From Bacteroidota bacterium (GTDB lineage: Bacteria > Bacteroidota > Rhodothermia > Rhodothermales > UBA10348): a stretch of DNA of 64,000 nucleotides. The DNA lies in assembly GCA_029262855.1 (NCBI GenBank), contig JAJCYP010000033.1:62001-126000 (forward strand), written 5' to 3'. The position numbers and the translations under genes are program-made. This document shows positions 26,976 through 36,138 of the stretch, in pieces; the first letter of the stretch is position 1, and each line of letters opens with the position of its first letter. A model generated the notes under the pieces. That model was given only the letters and a program-made list of their open reading frames with translations. It was not told the DNA's origin and searched no databases.

Positions 26976-28207
26976 GCTTCCTCTACCGGGACCTTATCGT
27001 TGAACGTAAACATAAAGAACAGCATGATGGCGGCTGCAAAGGCAGCCGGGATATACCAAAAGTCCTGCCACTGAACGGAAGTCAGCGCCTCGGATCCGGC
27101 GAGGAACGCGTTGAAGACGTTGCCGGCAACCTGCGCGCCGATAAACATCCCGAGTCCGTAGGTAATCAGAACGAGCATCCCCTGGGCCTGCCCCCGGATG
27201 GCGGGCGTGGACTTCTTGTCCACGTAAATCTGTCCGGTAACGAAGAAAAAGTCGTAGCAGACTCCGTGCAGCAGGATGCCGCCGGCGATCATCCAGAACA
27301 CGCCGGCCGGTGCGGCCATGGCAAAGAGGAGGTAGCGAAGGACCCACGCACCCATGCCCACAACCAGCATCCACTTCACGCCCAACCGCACAAAGAAGAG
27401 CGGCATGAGGAGCATGAACACCACCTCTGACATCTGTCCGAGGGACATGGTAGCCGCAGGATTCGACGCTCCAGCCGCGTTGACAAAGATGGGAGCGAAA
27501 TTGTAGTAGGCGGCCAGCGGAATCGAGATCAGGAAGGAGCTGGCCAGGAAGACCATGAAGGGTTTGCTCTTCAGATGATTGAAGGCGTCCACGCCCAGAA
27601 TTGACCTGATAGAAACGGCAGTGCCCTTCGCGGCTGGCGGTGTGTGTGGGAGCGAGAAGGAGTATACTCCCAGGATGATGCTTGCGACCGCGGTGGTGTA
27701 CAAGGGGAGCGGAGTCTCATCGGGCAGGACATCGCCCGATACGAACCCGCCCAGAACGAAGCTGATGAAGAGGCCCGCTACGATCCAGCCGATTGTGCCG
27801 AACACCCGGATCAGCGGGAACTGCTTCTCCTGATCCTCAATGTGGTGAAACGCCAAGGAGTTAGTCAGGCCAAGCGTCGGCATGTAGCACAGGTTGTAGA
27901 GGCCGAGAAGCCCGATGAACAGCACCGGCGACCCAGCTGCCTGCGGCGTGAGAAACATCACCACCCCCCCGAGAATGTGCAGCACACCGAGCACTTTCTC
28001 CGTGGCGAAATACCGGTCGGCGATCATCCCCAGAAAAAACGGAGAGATGATGGCTGCCAGCGGGTTCACCGTATACGGCCAGTGCGTGAGGTCGGCCATG
28101 TCCATGGCCGTCATGTAGTTGCCAATGGTGACGTACCACGCTCCCCAGATAAAAAACTGGAGGAACATCATGATGCTCAGTCGAGCACTGGTCGAGGAGG
28201 TATTCAT
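26972..28207 (-). CDS. MFS nucleoside:H+ symporter-type permease (NupG family)
   Basis: The 411-residue protein has about 12 hydrophobic segments. It shows the nucleoside:proton symporter sequence style (MMFLQFFIWGAWYVTIGNYM, SPFFLGMIADRYF, LTNSLAFHHI, PLIRVFGTIGWI and the C-terminal FFFVTGQIYVDKK). NupG and XapB transport nucleosides in E. coli. In Bacteroidota and Planctomycetota such genes travel with DUF1080 and isomerase-like genes, where the substrate may be a sugar or glycoside. It is the first gene of the cassette at 25252-28207. Confidence 0.9.
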   Translation of the reverse strand: MNTSSTSARLSIMMFLQFFIWGAWYVTIGNYMTAMDMADLTHWPYTVNPLAAIISPFFLGMIADRYFATEKVLGVLHILGGVVMFLTPQAAGSPVLFIGLLGLYNLCYMPTLGLTNSLAFHHIEDQEKQFPLIRVFGTIGWIVAGLFISFVLGGFVSGDVLPDETPLPLYTTAVASIILGVYSFSLPHTPPAAKGTAVSIRSILGVDAFNHLKSKPFMVFLASSFLISIPLAAYYNFAPIFVNAAGASNPAATMSLGQMSEVVFMLLMPLFFVRLGVKWMLVVGMGAWVLRYLLFAMAAPAGVFWMIAGGILLHGVCYDFFFVTGQIYVDKKSTPAIRGQAQGMLVLITYGLGMFIGAQVAGNVFNAFLAGSEALTSVQWQDFWYIPAAFAAAIMLFFMFTFNDKVPVEEA

Positions 28208-28454
28208 CTGCCGCGTATGGATGGGAAGCCCCTATTTATGGACGCGCCGGTGTGGATGCCAGTCTCGGTCCCGCGCCTGTCAGACAAATACCTACAGGGA
28301 CACCGGACGCAGTCTCACAGCAGATCGGGCGCTCCGCCGACAGCGCCGAACACACCGGGCAACCGATACTTGGAGATTAGACTCGGTGTGTGGATATGTC
28401 AATTCTCCGGCACCGGGGTCACTATGCTGAATGTATAACCAACCTGCGACGAAT

Positions 28455-28922
28455 ATGGGTATCCCCTACAGACGAGTTTTGACCGCATTTGGACTGGCAA
28501 TTGCCTTCCTCACCGTGCCCACAGAGGCCGATGCGCAGCAGCGCGGTGATGTCTGGATTGGAGGCGAGCTGGGTGACCCATCTGGCCTCGTGATTCGACC
28601 GTCCTACCAGCAGGAACGGCGCACTTGGGAATTCCTCGCTGCCTGGGATTTGGACAAATTCTTCTTTCTGAACGTCCATCGCCTGCAGGAAGTGCACCTG
28701 AATGACGAGCGCACGGTGCACTTCTTCTATGGACCGGGTGCCTTTGTAGGAATCGAAAGCAATCCCGACGACGAGGCGGTGGCCGGCATCAGCGGCCGAC
28801 TCGGCCTGGGCTATGGCCTGGAAAACTGGCGCATCTACTTGGCGGTGACACCGCGACTCTCCCTGATTCCCGATACCGACGGACAGGTTGGCGGCGCTCT
28901 TGGAGTTCAGTTCAGGCTTTAG
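28455..28922 (+). CDS. Small secreted protein of unknown function, probable beta-barrel
   Basis: The 155-residue product has a signal peptide (MGIPYRRVLTAFGLAIAFLTV to about ADAQ), so I start at the ATG at 28455; an in-frame ATG at 28431 is also possible. The mature part alternates polar and hydrophobic residues and ends GGALGVQFRL, with a terminal aromatic-X-hydrophobic pattern. This suggests a small outer-membrane beta-barrel. I recognise no family. A strong terminator follows 44 bp downstream, which supports a real monocistronic gene. Confidence 0.72.
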   Translation: MGIPYRRVLTAFGLAIAFLTVPTEADAQQRGDVWIGGELGDPSGLVIRPSYQQERRTWEFLAAWDLDKFFFLNVHRLQEVHLNDERTVHFFYGPGAFVGIESNPDDEAVAGISGRLGLGYGLENWRIYLAVTPRLSLIPDTDGQVGGALGVQFRL

Positions 28923-28938
28923 GAGGGTAGCATGGCGG

Positions 28939-28956
28939 CCGGAGATCGATCTCCGG
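28939..28956. repeat. 18-bp perfect palindrome
   Basis: CCGGAGATCGATCTCCGG is its own reverse complement. It lies 17 bp after the stop codon of the small secreted protein and just before the terminator. It could be part of the 3' RNA structure or a binding site for a dimeric protein; nothing else here distinguishes these options. Confidence 0.7.
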
Positions 28957-28965
28957 TCCGGAATT

Positions 28966-29008
28966 GGGCGCGCACGTTTCGAGGGGAGCGTGCGCGCCCG
29001 CCCTTTTT
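28966..29008 (+). terminator. Rho-independent terminator after the small secreted protein
   Basis: GGGCGCGCACG (28966-28976) pairs perfectly with CGTGCGCGCCC (28989-28999) across a 12-nt loop and is followed by CTTTTT at 29003-29008. This is a canonical plus-strand intrinsic terminator. On the minus strand there is no T run, so it does not serve the convergent DUF5916 gene. Confidence 0.9.
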
Positions 29009-29032
29009 GGGGCGTCCTACTCGAGGCTCAGC

Positions 29033-31234
29033 TCAGCGAACGAACGTGTAGGTGTACTTGGCCAGCAGGGTTCGGCCCTGCGAGTAGGGCAAGCGCGGCG
29101 AGGAACCCGCGCGCTCCGTATTCAGCCCTTCGTTGTACACCAGATAGAAATCGTTGCCTTCGCGCGGGTTGAAGCGGAAGCGGGCGTTCACGAGCACGGC
29201 GTCGACGGCGGAGTTGAACTGGAGAAACGCCGAGAACGTGACGCGGGTGCTCAACATCAGGTCCGCCCGGCCCTGTAGCAGGTGCGCGTCAAAGGCCTGA
29301 TCCCTTTCCGGGAATCGAAGGCGGCTGTACGCATAGGTACCGTTTACCGCGAATCGCTCGGTGATGCTCCAGACCGGCGAGATTGAAGTTACGACCTGGT
29401 TGCCGTCGAAGAACTTGCCGGCGCGTAGCCGCGCTTCCGTCTTGAGCGCGTTCCCGCCTGGCGTCTCGACCCCGACCTGTCCAGAGACGAAGGTATACTC
29501 GCCTGCCAGGATCTCTGCATCGTCCGACAGGGAGAAGCCTTCTACGAGGTTTTCGCGCTCGAGCGTTATGTCGCCGTTGAGGTTGTATTGCGAACGGAAA
29601 CTCGCGGACCAGTCAAGTACCGCCTGCACCGTTCCAAACCGCTCTTGATGCCGTTCATACCAGCCATCCATGCGGCCTCCGACGCTCCAGGACTGCAGCA
29701 GGGTCTCCGCCTCGGACTGCCATCCGTACCCGATCCCCGAGTTCAGATTCAGGTAGTTCTCCCGGAGTTGGAATCCGACACCTGGACGATAGGACGCTCC
29801 TGCTCCACCGATGCCGGCTGAGTACAGGAAGCCCGTGCTTCGCGCCCTTTCGATCAGAAGGCGATACCTGGCGTTGTCGGCTGAGACCACGCCGTTCTCT
29901 TCCCCAGTCTCGAAGGACTGCACCCATCCGAAACGGACAAGGTCGTCGCCAAAGAAATTGAGCACGCCGTCTACACCAAAGGCGGCGTTGTAGTCGCCAT
30001 TCTCGTCAACTCGGGAGGTCGAAATCCCGCCCACGTACGAGTTGCTGTTGAGGACGCTCCGCTTCAGACGGAGGACCCCGAAGTTCTCTGTCGGGAGTCC
30101 GTTCTCGCGGCCCGTCTGCAGACTGAGAAGGCCGAGGTCCCAGTTTCCAACGCGTCCCACCACCCGACCGCCGCCGAGAAGGCGCACCTGGCTACCATCT
30201 ACAATACCGATCCGCCGGCTGTAGAAGACACGATCGAATCCGCCGAAGGAAAAATCAAAATTCCCGGTTCGCTCAAGGAAGAACTGCCGCTTCTCGGGGA
30301 AGAACAGAGAGAACCGGGTGAGATTTACCTGCTGATTATCGGCTTCAACCTGGGCGAAGTCGGTGTTGACGGTCGCATCCAACGTGAGGTTGGAGGTCAA
30401 CGAATACTTCAGGTCGAGGCCTGCGTCCAGCGTCGGCGAGTCATCGCGCTCGTACGCGGTTTCGGCGTCGTTCAGCGCATATTCCTGCCCCAAGCCAGCG
30501 GTAATGAAGGGCGTGATGTACAACGGCCTGCTGGAGGCAAGGCCCTGCAGCGTCCTGCGCGCGCCTTTGGACGGCTTCAGGAAGCTCCAAAACCCCCAGT
30601 CGTTCCGGTTGCCAGGGTACTGATACAAGTAGCCACCGTCAGCGCGGTACCGGTAGGCGCTGAAGCCCATGGTCACCGGCGAGCCATCCTTGGGTGTTTC
30701 GAATCGAAGCGATGACCAGGGAATGCGAACCTCTGCCTGCCACCCCAGGTCCGACCGGGAAACCAGGCCATCCCAGAAGGTATTCCAATCCGTGTTTACC
30801 GAACTCTGCTCCCTCGCATCGTCCGTGAACTGGGCGTCGATCCGGGCCTCGGTCGAGTAGAGGACGAATGCCGACTGGGTCTCGAAGTCGTTAAACGAGT
30901 CGATTCCGATGGCAATCTGGTCATCCCGGTCGCTCCAGTCGTCGCGGCGATACGTGGTGGCAGTCGTAGGCTGGGTGTCGATGTTGACGGCCGAGAAGTA
31001 GAGATACTCGTCGTCGTACGCGATCCTGAGCTCCGTCTCATGCTCTACCGGTCCGCCCCAGGTGGGTTGATACTGGCGGAGAGGAAGCACAGGGACTCGC
31101 GCCCAGGCAGCATCGTCAACGACCCCGTCGAACCGAATGGGTTCTGTCAGGCGAGGAAGAGGCGAGGGCGCTTCCTGGGCTGAAACGGGTATTACGACTG
31201 CGATGCCGAGTACGACGAGGGGGAGGAAACGCAT
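29033..31234 (-). CDS. DUF5916 outer-membrane protein with N-terminal CBM9-like domain
   Basis: The 733-residue protein has a signal peptide (MRFLPLVVLGIAVVIPVSAQ). A carbohydrate-binding family 9-like domain spans about residues 28-200 (IRFDGVVDDAAWARV, TELRIAYDDEYLYFSAVN, RDDQIAIGIDSF). A long beta-barrel follows (DUF5916), with alternating strands and a typical outer-membrane ending in YTFVR. ARLRAGKFFDGNQV and FLERTGNFDFSFGGFDRVFYSRRIG are family-like. Its role is unknown; members are common in Bacteroidota and may be surface transport or adhesion barrels. It lies 16 bp after the M20 hydrolase gene in the same direction. Confidence 0.9.
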   Translation of the reverse strand: MRFLPLVVLGIAVVIPVSAQEAPSPLPRLTEPIRFDGVVDDAAWARVPVLPLRQYQPTWGGPVEHETELRIAYDDEYLYFSAVNIDTQPTTATTYRRDDWSDRDDQIAIGIDSFNDFETQSAFVLYSTEARIDAQFTDDAREQSSVNTDWNTFWDGLVSRSDLGWQAEVRIPWSSLRFETPKDGSPVTMGFSAYRYRADGGYLYQYPGNRNDWGFWSFLKPSKGARRTLQGLASSRPLYITPFITAGLGQEYALNDAETAYERDDSPTLDAGLDLKYSLTSNLTLDATVNTDFAQVEADNQQVNLTRFSLFFPEKRQFFLERTGNFDFSFGGFDRVFYSRRIGIVDGSQVRLLGGGRVVGRVGNWDLGLLSLQTGRENGLPTENFGVLRLKRSVLNSNSYVGGISTSRVDENGDYNAAFGVDGVLNFFGDDLVRFGWVQSFETGEENGVVSADNARYRLLIERARSTGFLYSAGIGGAGASYRPGVGFQLRENYLNLNSGIGYGWQSEAETLLQSWSVGGRMDGWYERHQERFGTVQAVLDWSASFRSQYNLNGDITLERENLVEGFSLSDDAEILAGEYTFVSGQVGVETPGGNALKTEARLRAGKFFDGNQVVTSISPVWSITERFAVNGTYAYSRLRFPERDQAFDAHLLQGRADLMLSTRVTFSAFLQFNSAVDAVLVNARFRFNPREGNDFYLVYNEGLNTERAGSSPRLPYSQGRTLLAKYTYTFVR

Positions 31235-31249
31235 CTACGGGGTGGTGGA

Positions 31250-32569
31250 TTAGCGCCCCCCTACGGACTTGTCCGGGTAATTGTTGAGGTAATCCAGCGC
31301 GAGATTCAGCATGGCCCGAACCCCGAGTTTCATCCCGGCCTCGTCGATGTGGAAGTCCGGCGTGTGGTGCGACGGCGTGTCTTCCTGGGATTGGCCGAGC
31401 GGCTTCCCGCCCAGAAAAAAGTAGAGCCCGGGGACCTCGTTGGCGAAAAAGCTGAAGTCCTCGGCTCCCGTGACAGCGTCAATCACCGAAACATTTTCGG
31501 CCCCGGCGGCACGCTCCAATGAGGCAACCATCGCTGCGGTCAGGTCCGGATCGTTGTAGGTAACGGGATAGGACGTTGAGAATGGGATTTCGACTTCCAC
31601 GCTGGCTCCCATGGCGTCGGCCACGCCATTCGCTATCTCACGGATCCGGCGATGCACCAAGACTTTGTCTTCCTCGCTGAACGTCCGGATGGTCCCGATC
31701 ATTTCCAGTTCTTCGGGAATGATATTTGACCGAACACCGCCGTGGATGCTGCCGACCGTTACGACGGCCGCGTCGCGGGTCAACGTGACGGATCTGGATA
31801 CAATCGTCTGAAGTCCGTTGATGATCTGGGCGGCCGTCACGACAGGGTCAATGCCCATCCACGGAGCAGATCCGTGAGCCTGGACACCGTGGACTTTGAT
31901 GCGAAAATCCTGTACCCCGGCCATCATGCCCCGAGGGCGATAGCCGATCGTGCCGATGTCACGTTCCGCCCAGATGTGCAGCCCGAAGATCGCGTCCACA
32001 TCGGGATTCTTGAGAGCGCCTTCCTTCACCATGAGCTCGGCGCCGCCTTCCTCGCCTTCAGGTGGGCCCTCCTCGGCCGGCTGGAAGAGAAACTTGACGG
32101 TCCCGGCCAGCTCATCGCGGTGCTCGGCGAGGATTTCGGCTACACCCATGAGGATGGCCATATGGGTATCGTGGCCGCAGGCGTGCATGACACCGACCTC
32201 TTGACCGCGATATGTCGTGGTAATCTCGGATTTGAAAGCAAGGTCGCCGCGCTCCACCACCGGCAGGCCATCCATGTCCGCGCGCAGAGCCACCACTGGC
32301 CCGGGCCTCCCTCCCCGCAGAAGGGCAATGACTCCGGTGTGGGCCACGCCAGTCTGGACCTCAAGGCCCAGACCTTCCAGATGCGCGGCGATCACGCCAG
32401 CCGTCCTGAACTCGCGGTTGGAGAGCTCGGGGTTCTCGTGAAAGTCGCGTCGCCACTCGATGACGCTGGGTTCAATGGCATCTGCTGCCGCGGAGACGTC
32501 AAGACTCTGCCCGGCGGCAAATCCGGGAAGAAGGGCGAGGAGAATGAAGAGGGAACAGCAGTGCTTCAT
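31250..32569 (-). CDS. M20D-family amidohydrolase (hippurate / N-acyl-amino acid hydrolase type), exported
   Basis: The 439-residue protein has a signal peptide (MKHCCSLFILLALLPGFAAGQ), which sets the ATG at 32569. Metal-ligand motifs of the M20D family are visible: RADMDGLPVVE, HACGHDTHMA, and the catalytic Glu-Glu in FQPAEEGP, followed by GLHIW and TGAEDFSFF. Such enzymes release amino acids from N-acyl amino acids or IAA-amino acid conjugates. The signal peptide suggests periplasmic hydrolysis of peptides or amides. It is followed 16 bp later by the DUF5916 gene. Confidence 0.92.
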   Translation of the reverse strand: MKHCCSLFILLALLPGFAAGQSLDVSAAADAIEPSVIEWRRDFHENPELSNREFRTAGVIAAHLEGLGLEVQTGVAHTGVIALLRGGRPGPVVALRADMDGLPVVERGDLAFKSEITTTYRGQEVGVMHACGHDTHMAILMGVAEILAEHRDELAGTVKFLFQPAEEGPPEGEEGGAELMVKEGALKNPDVDAIFGLHIWAERDIGTIGYRPRGMMAGVQDFRIKVHGVQAHGSAPWMGIDPVVTAAQIINGLQTIVSRSVTLTRDAAVVTVGSIHGGVRSNIIPEELEMIGTIRTFSEEDKVLVHRRIREIANGVADAMGASVEVEIPFSTSYPVTYNDPDLTAAMVASLERAAGAENVSVIDAVTGAEDFSFFANEVPGLYFFLGGKPLGQSQEDTPSHHTPDFHIDEAGMKLGVRAMLNLALDYLNNYPDKSVGGR

Positions 32570-32621
32570 GGGATTCGGGTGTGTGGCGTGCGTATTTCGG
32601 GCGTCGCGAACGGGAGGAGAG

Positions 32622-33044
32622 CTATCGGGACTTCCTGCGGGCGAGCCACGCATCGACGGAGTGTTTGCCCGGGCCGATGAATATCAGCCCAATGGCTACC
32701 CACATGTTCTTGAACGAGTGGCCCGGATTCCCCTGGCCGGAGAGCATGTGGCCCATTGAGGCGACCAACATGGTAAAAGCCAGGAGGAGCGCCGCCGGTC
32801 GGAACAGAAAACCGACAGCGATGAACAGGGCAAACAGCGTTTCGCTGAGCATGGCCATGAATCCCCAGAACGGCGGGGCGAAGTCAATGCCGTAACGGCT
32901 GAGCGACTCGCCCAGGCCCTGCCAGCGCTCGGGTCCTCCCATGAGTTTGGCCCAGCCGTGGAAGTAGATGAAGCCCAGACCGAACCCGACTCGGAGAATC
33001 AGCAGTCCAGCATCCCGGTGTTGTTGGAGTTTTTCCCAGATCAT
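32622..33044 (-). CDS. DoxX family membrane protein
   Basis: The 140-residue protein has four predicted membrane segments (about residues 13-33, 55-78, 80-105 and 108-128). The DoxX signature is LRVGFGLGFIYFHGWAKLMGGPERW, with the conserved HGW-K near residue 30. DoxX proteins are quinone-interacting or redox-linked membrane proteins of poorly known function. It lies between the YpfJ-type peptidase and the M20 hydrolase on the same strand (gaps 36 and 52 bp), so cotranscription is plausible. Confidence 0.9.
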   Translation of the reverse strand: MIWEKLQQHRDAGLLILRVGFGLGFIYFHGWAKLMGGPERWQGLGESLSRYGIDFAPPFWGFMAMLSETLFALFIAVGFLFRPAALLLAFTMLVASMGHMLSGQGNPGHSFKNMWVAIGLIFIGPGKHSVDAWLARRKSR

Positions 33045-33080
33045 ACTGAAGCGCCCTTCCAGGGCTCGCTGATTGTTGAC

Positions 33081-33962
33081 TCAGTTGAAGGTGTCGCAGG
33101 TGGCGAAGTCTCCGGAGCGCAGCCCGCGAGTGAACCACTCCTGTCGCTGCTCAGACGACCCGTGCGTAAAGCTCTCGGGCTGGACCCGGCGTCCGGCCAT
33201 TTTCTGGAGACGGTCGTCGCCAATGGCAGCGGCCGCGCGGAGGCCCTCCTCCAAGTCTCCGGTCTCGAGGAAATCCCCGTCCCGGGCAGCATGGAAGGCC
33301 CAGATCCCAGCGTAACAGTCCGCCTGGAGCTCAACCCGGACGGAGAGCGCGTTGGATTCGGCCTGACCGATACGCGAGCGAAGCTGCCGAACCTGATCGT
33401 GGACGCCCGTGAGGTTCTGGATGTGATGGCCAACTTCGTGGGCGATGACGTAGGCCGTGGCAAAATCCCCAGACCCGCCCATTCGAGCCAGCTCCCGGAA
33501 GAACCCCAGATCAAGATAAACCTGGTTGTCTCCGGGGCAATAGAAGGGGCCTGTTGCCGACGAGGTGAAACCGCAGGCGGAATCGACGGCATCGGTGAAC
33601 AGCACCATTTGGGGAGGACGATACCGGCTTCCGGCCCCCTGGAATACCTCATTCCAGGCATCCTCGGTGCTCGCCAGGACGACCGCTGCTCGCTGCGCCC
33701 CTTCGTCCGATCCGACGTCGCGGCTCGCGGAGGGTGCTTCGGGCGGAGCCGGCAGTACAGCCTCGGCTCCTCCCACCAGATTCAGGATCTGCGTCGGATC
33801 GACACCCAGCAGGAGCGCCACAACGATCGCAATTATCGCGAATACACCGCCGACGCGGCCACGGCCCCCGGATCGTCCCGGCATGCGGAATTGCCTCTGG
33901 CCCGTGGCCTGGCCGCGTCTGTCCTGCACATTGCTGCTTTTCCGTCTTCCTTTCCAGCGCAT
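33081..33962 (-). CDS. Neutral zinc metallopeptidase, YpfJ family
   Basis: The 293-residue protein has a short basic cytoplasmic N-terminus, one membrane segment (about 39-58, VGGVFAIIAIVVALLLG) and a periplasmic peptidase domain. Zinc is held by HEVGHH at about residue 175 and the downstream Glu of VELQADCYAGIWA. ACGFTSSATGPFYCPGDNQVYLD is a conserved family stretch. Members are putative neutral zinc peptidases of unknown substrate. Length is typical (about 290). Confidence 0.93.
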   Translation of the reverse strand: MRWKGRRKSSNVQDRRGQATGQRQFRMPGRSGGRGRVGGVFAIIAIVVALLLGVDPTQILNLVGGAEAVLPAPPEAPSASRDVGSDEGAQRAAVVLASTEDAWNEVFQGAGSRYRPPQMVLFTDAVDSACGFTSSATGPFYCPGDNQVYLDLGFFRELARMGGSGDFATAYVIAHEVGHHIQNLTGVHDQVRQLRSRIGQAESNALSVRVELQADCYAGIWAFHAARDGDFLETGDLEEGLRAAAAIGDDRLQKMAGRRVQPESFTHGSSEQRQEWFTRGLRSGDFATCDTFN

Positions 33963-34151
33963 CTGTTCTTGGCCTGCTATCGCCCAAGAATACGCACGCC
34001 GAGGCTGACACGATTACCGGCGGTGCCGATTAATGGGCCGGCATCGGAATCGGGAGGCGCACCCCACGAGAACCAAAGCCGCCCGGCGGGCTCTTCGGGT
34101 AAGGCACCGGCCCACGAAACTTGACCGTGAATGACGCTTTCAGCCTGTCCC

Positions 34152-36134
34152 ATGACCCGCCTCATTCCCGCTCTACTGCTCCTGCTGGCCGCCTGCGGCA
34201 GCCCCGAAGGCAGCCCCGAAGTCGGCCGCGGAGTCAGCCTTCCGCTGGCGCCCGGCGAGTACGCAAACTGGCGTCCCGACGCCGAATACGTAGGTAAGGC
34301 CACGTGCTCGGAATGCCACGTCGACAAGGCCGCGACCTTCGCCGAGGCCCAGATGGGGCGTTCGTTCAGGCCGGCGCGCGCATCATTGAGCGATGCCGAG
34401 TGGGACAACGTTGAGCCAATCCGCGATCCGGACAGGAATCTCTTCTACGTCCCCTTTCGGCGAGGAGAAGAGCTTTTCGTGCGGGAGTTCCGTCTGACCA
34501 ATGGAGACACGAGTCACGTTCGAATCGTCCCGATCGACTACATCGTAGGCTCCGGGCAACACACCAATTCGCACATCAGGGACGAAAATGGCTACCTGTT
34601 CCAGGTACCGCTGACGTGGTATGCGCAGGACGGGAAGTGGTCGCTTCCGCCGGGGTTCTCTGGCGGTGACTCGTTTCGGTTTGATCGGCCGATTACGGAC
34701 CAGTGTATGGCCTGCCACGATGGGCCGTCCACCTACGCGCCGGGATCGGAGAATCGATTCTCGGATATCCCCCACGGTATTGAATGCGAAAATTGCCACG
34801 GGCCTGGATCCGTTCACGTGGCGGCCGTCCGGTCTGGCCAGATCGTGGATGTGACTACGCTGACGGACTATACAATTGTCAATCCGGCCAAGCTTGAGAC
34901 CGCCCGGCTGGATGACGTCTGCCAGCGTTGTCACATGCAGGGCGTCGCGGTGCTGAAGGACGGAGTCACACCGTTCGATTACCGCCCCGGGCAAGACCTG
35001 GCGGAGTACATGGAAGTCTTCTGGCCACGCTTTCCGGATTCGACGACGCAGTTCATCATGGCCTCCCATCCGGATCGCCTTCAGATGAGTGCCTGCTGGC
35101 AGGCCTCTCGGAAGAACTCCTCGGCCGGGCAGTCTACGATGGAACCGATTACCTGTCTGACGTGCCACGATCCTCACGAGCCGGTCCAGGCCCGATCGGC
35201 CGCCGTCTACAATGCCTCCTGTACTACCTGTCATGCCGAGCAAAAGGTGGCCGCATGCACGGAAGATATCGAGATCCGCGCCGGGTTCGACGACAACTGT
35301 TCTTCGTGCCACATGCCTGCGTCCGGGACTACGGACATTCCGAACGTGCGCATCACCGATCACTTCATTCGCGTCGTGGAGCCTGAGCGGAGCGCGAGCG
35401 GCGTTGATGCCGCCATGCGAACGGATCTAGTCCGGATGGCCAGCCTCCTGCGGCCCAGGGTCGAGCCTGAAGTTCTGGCGGCGGCTTACCTCACTTTCTA
35501 CGAGGAGGAGGCTCATCGTCCCTTCTACCTCGATTCCGCGCGCGCCATTTTGGACCGGCTGCCCCCTGAGGTGGCCAAGCAGCAACGTGTTCGGACGGCG
35601 TTTCTGTCTGGCGATTGGAACGAGGTCACGCGAATCGGTTCGACGTTGTCCATCAGCGCCGTCAGCGACGCTTGGACGGCGTACCGCCTGGGCGAAGGCT
35701 ATCTGACGCTCGGCGAGGTGCAAAAATCTGTCGCCTGGCTCGAGCGGGCTGTCGCGCTGGCTCCGGAGCACCTTCGATTTCAGAACAAGCTGGGTTCGGC
35801 CTATCTGGCCATGGGGCGTCTGGACGACTCCAGAGAAGTCTTGGACCGCGTCCTCGACACCTCTCCGAGTTTCGCTTCGGCGTGGAACAACCGCGGTTTT
35901 CTTCGGCTGAACCAGGGCGATATCGAGGGTGGCGAGGCCGACTTCCGGCAGGCGCTTCTGTTGGATCCGGATCTGGAGGAAGCCCTCGGCAACCTGGCCT
36001 CGCTGCTCTTCAACACGGGGCGCGTCGCCGAGGCCCGACCGCTCGCCGATCGGCTGTTGTTTCTGAAGCCGCAGAATCAGGACTACCGCCAGTTCTGGCA
36101 GGCCGTGTCCGGTGCCGGCGTTTCTGAGTGGTGA
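34152..36134 (+). CDS. Seven-heme c-type cytochrome lipoprotein with C-terminal TPR repeats
   Basis: The 660-residue protein has a lipoprotein signal (MTRLIPALLLLLAAC, Cys15), chosen over the ATG at 34131. Seven CxxCH motifs are visible: CSECH (about residue 52), CMACH, CENCH, CQRCH, CLTCH, CTTCH and CSSCH (about 384). The segment after that has at least three TPR units (GEGYLTLGEVQKSVAWLERAVALAPE, NKLGSAYLAMGRLDDSREVLDR and the following FASAWNNRGFLRLNQGDIEGGE). Multiheme lipoproteins of this type sit on the periplasmic face or outer surface and pass electrons; the TPR part probably mediates protein contacts. A cytochrome c554/NrfA-like fold is possible but not shown. Its 3' end is 4 bp from the convergent tryptophanase. 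Confidence 0.88.
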   Translation: MTRLIPALLLLLAACGSPEGSPEVGRGVSLPLAPGEYANWRPDAEYVGKATCSECHVDKAATFAEAQMGRSFRPARASLSDAEWDNVEPIRDPDRNLFYVPFRRGEELFVREFRLTNGDTSHVRIVPIDYIVGSGQHTNSHIRDENGYLFQVPLTWYAQDGKWSLPPGFSGGDSFRFDRPITDQCMACHDGPSTYAPGSENRFSDIPHGIECENCHGPGSVHVAAVRSGQIVDVTTLTDYTIVNPAKLETARLDDVCQRCHMQGVAVLKDGVTPFDYRPGQDLAEYMEVFWPRFPDSTTQFIMASHPDRLQMSACWQASRKNSSAGQSTMEPITCLTCHDPHEPVQARSAAVYNASCTTCHAEQKVAACTEDIEIRAGFDDNCSSCHMPASGTTDIPNVRITDHFIRVVEPERSASGVDAAMRTDLVRMASLLRPRVEPEVLAAAYLTFYEEEAHRPFYLDSARAILDRLPPEVAKQQRVRTAFLSGDWNEVTRIGSTLSISAVSDAWTAYRLGEGYLTLGEVQKSVAWLERAVALAPEHLRFQNKLGSAYLAMGRLDDSREVLDRVLDTSPSFASAWNNRGFLRLNQGDIEGGEADFRQALLLDPDLEEALGNLASLLFNTGRVAEARPLADRLLFLKPQNQDYRQFWQAVSGAGVSEW

Positions 36135-36138
36135 CGAT

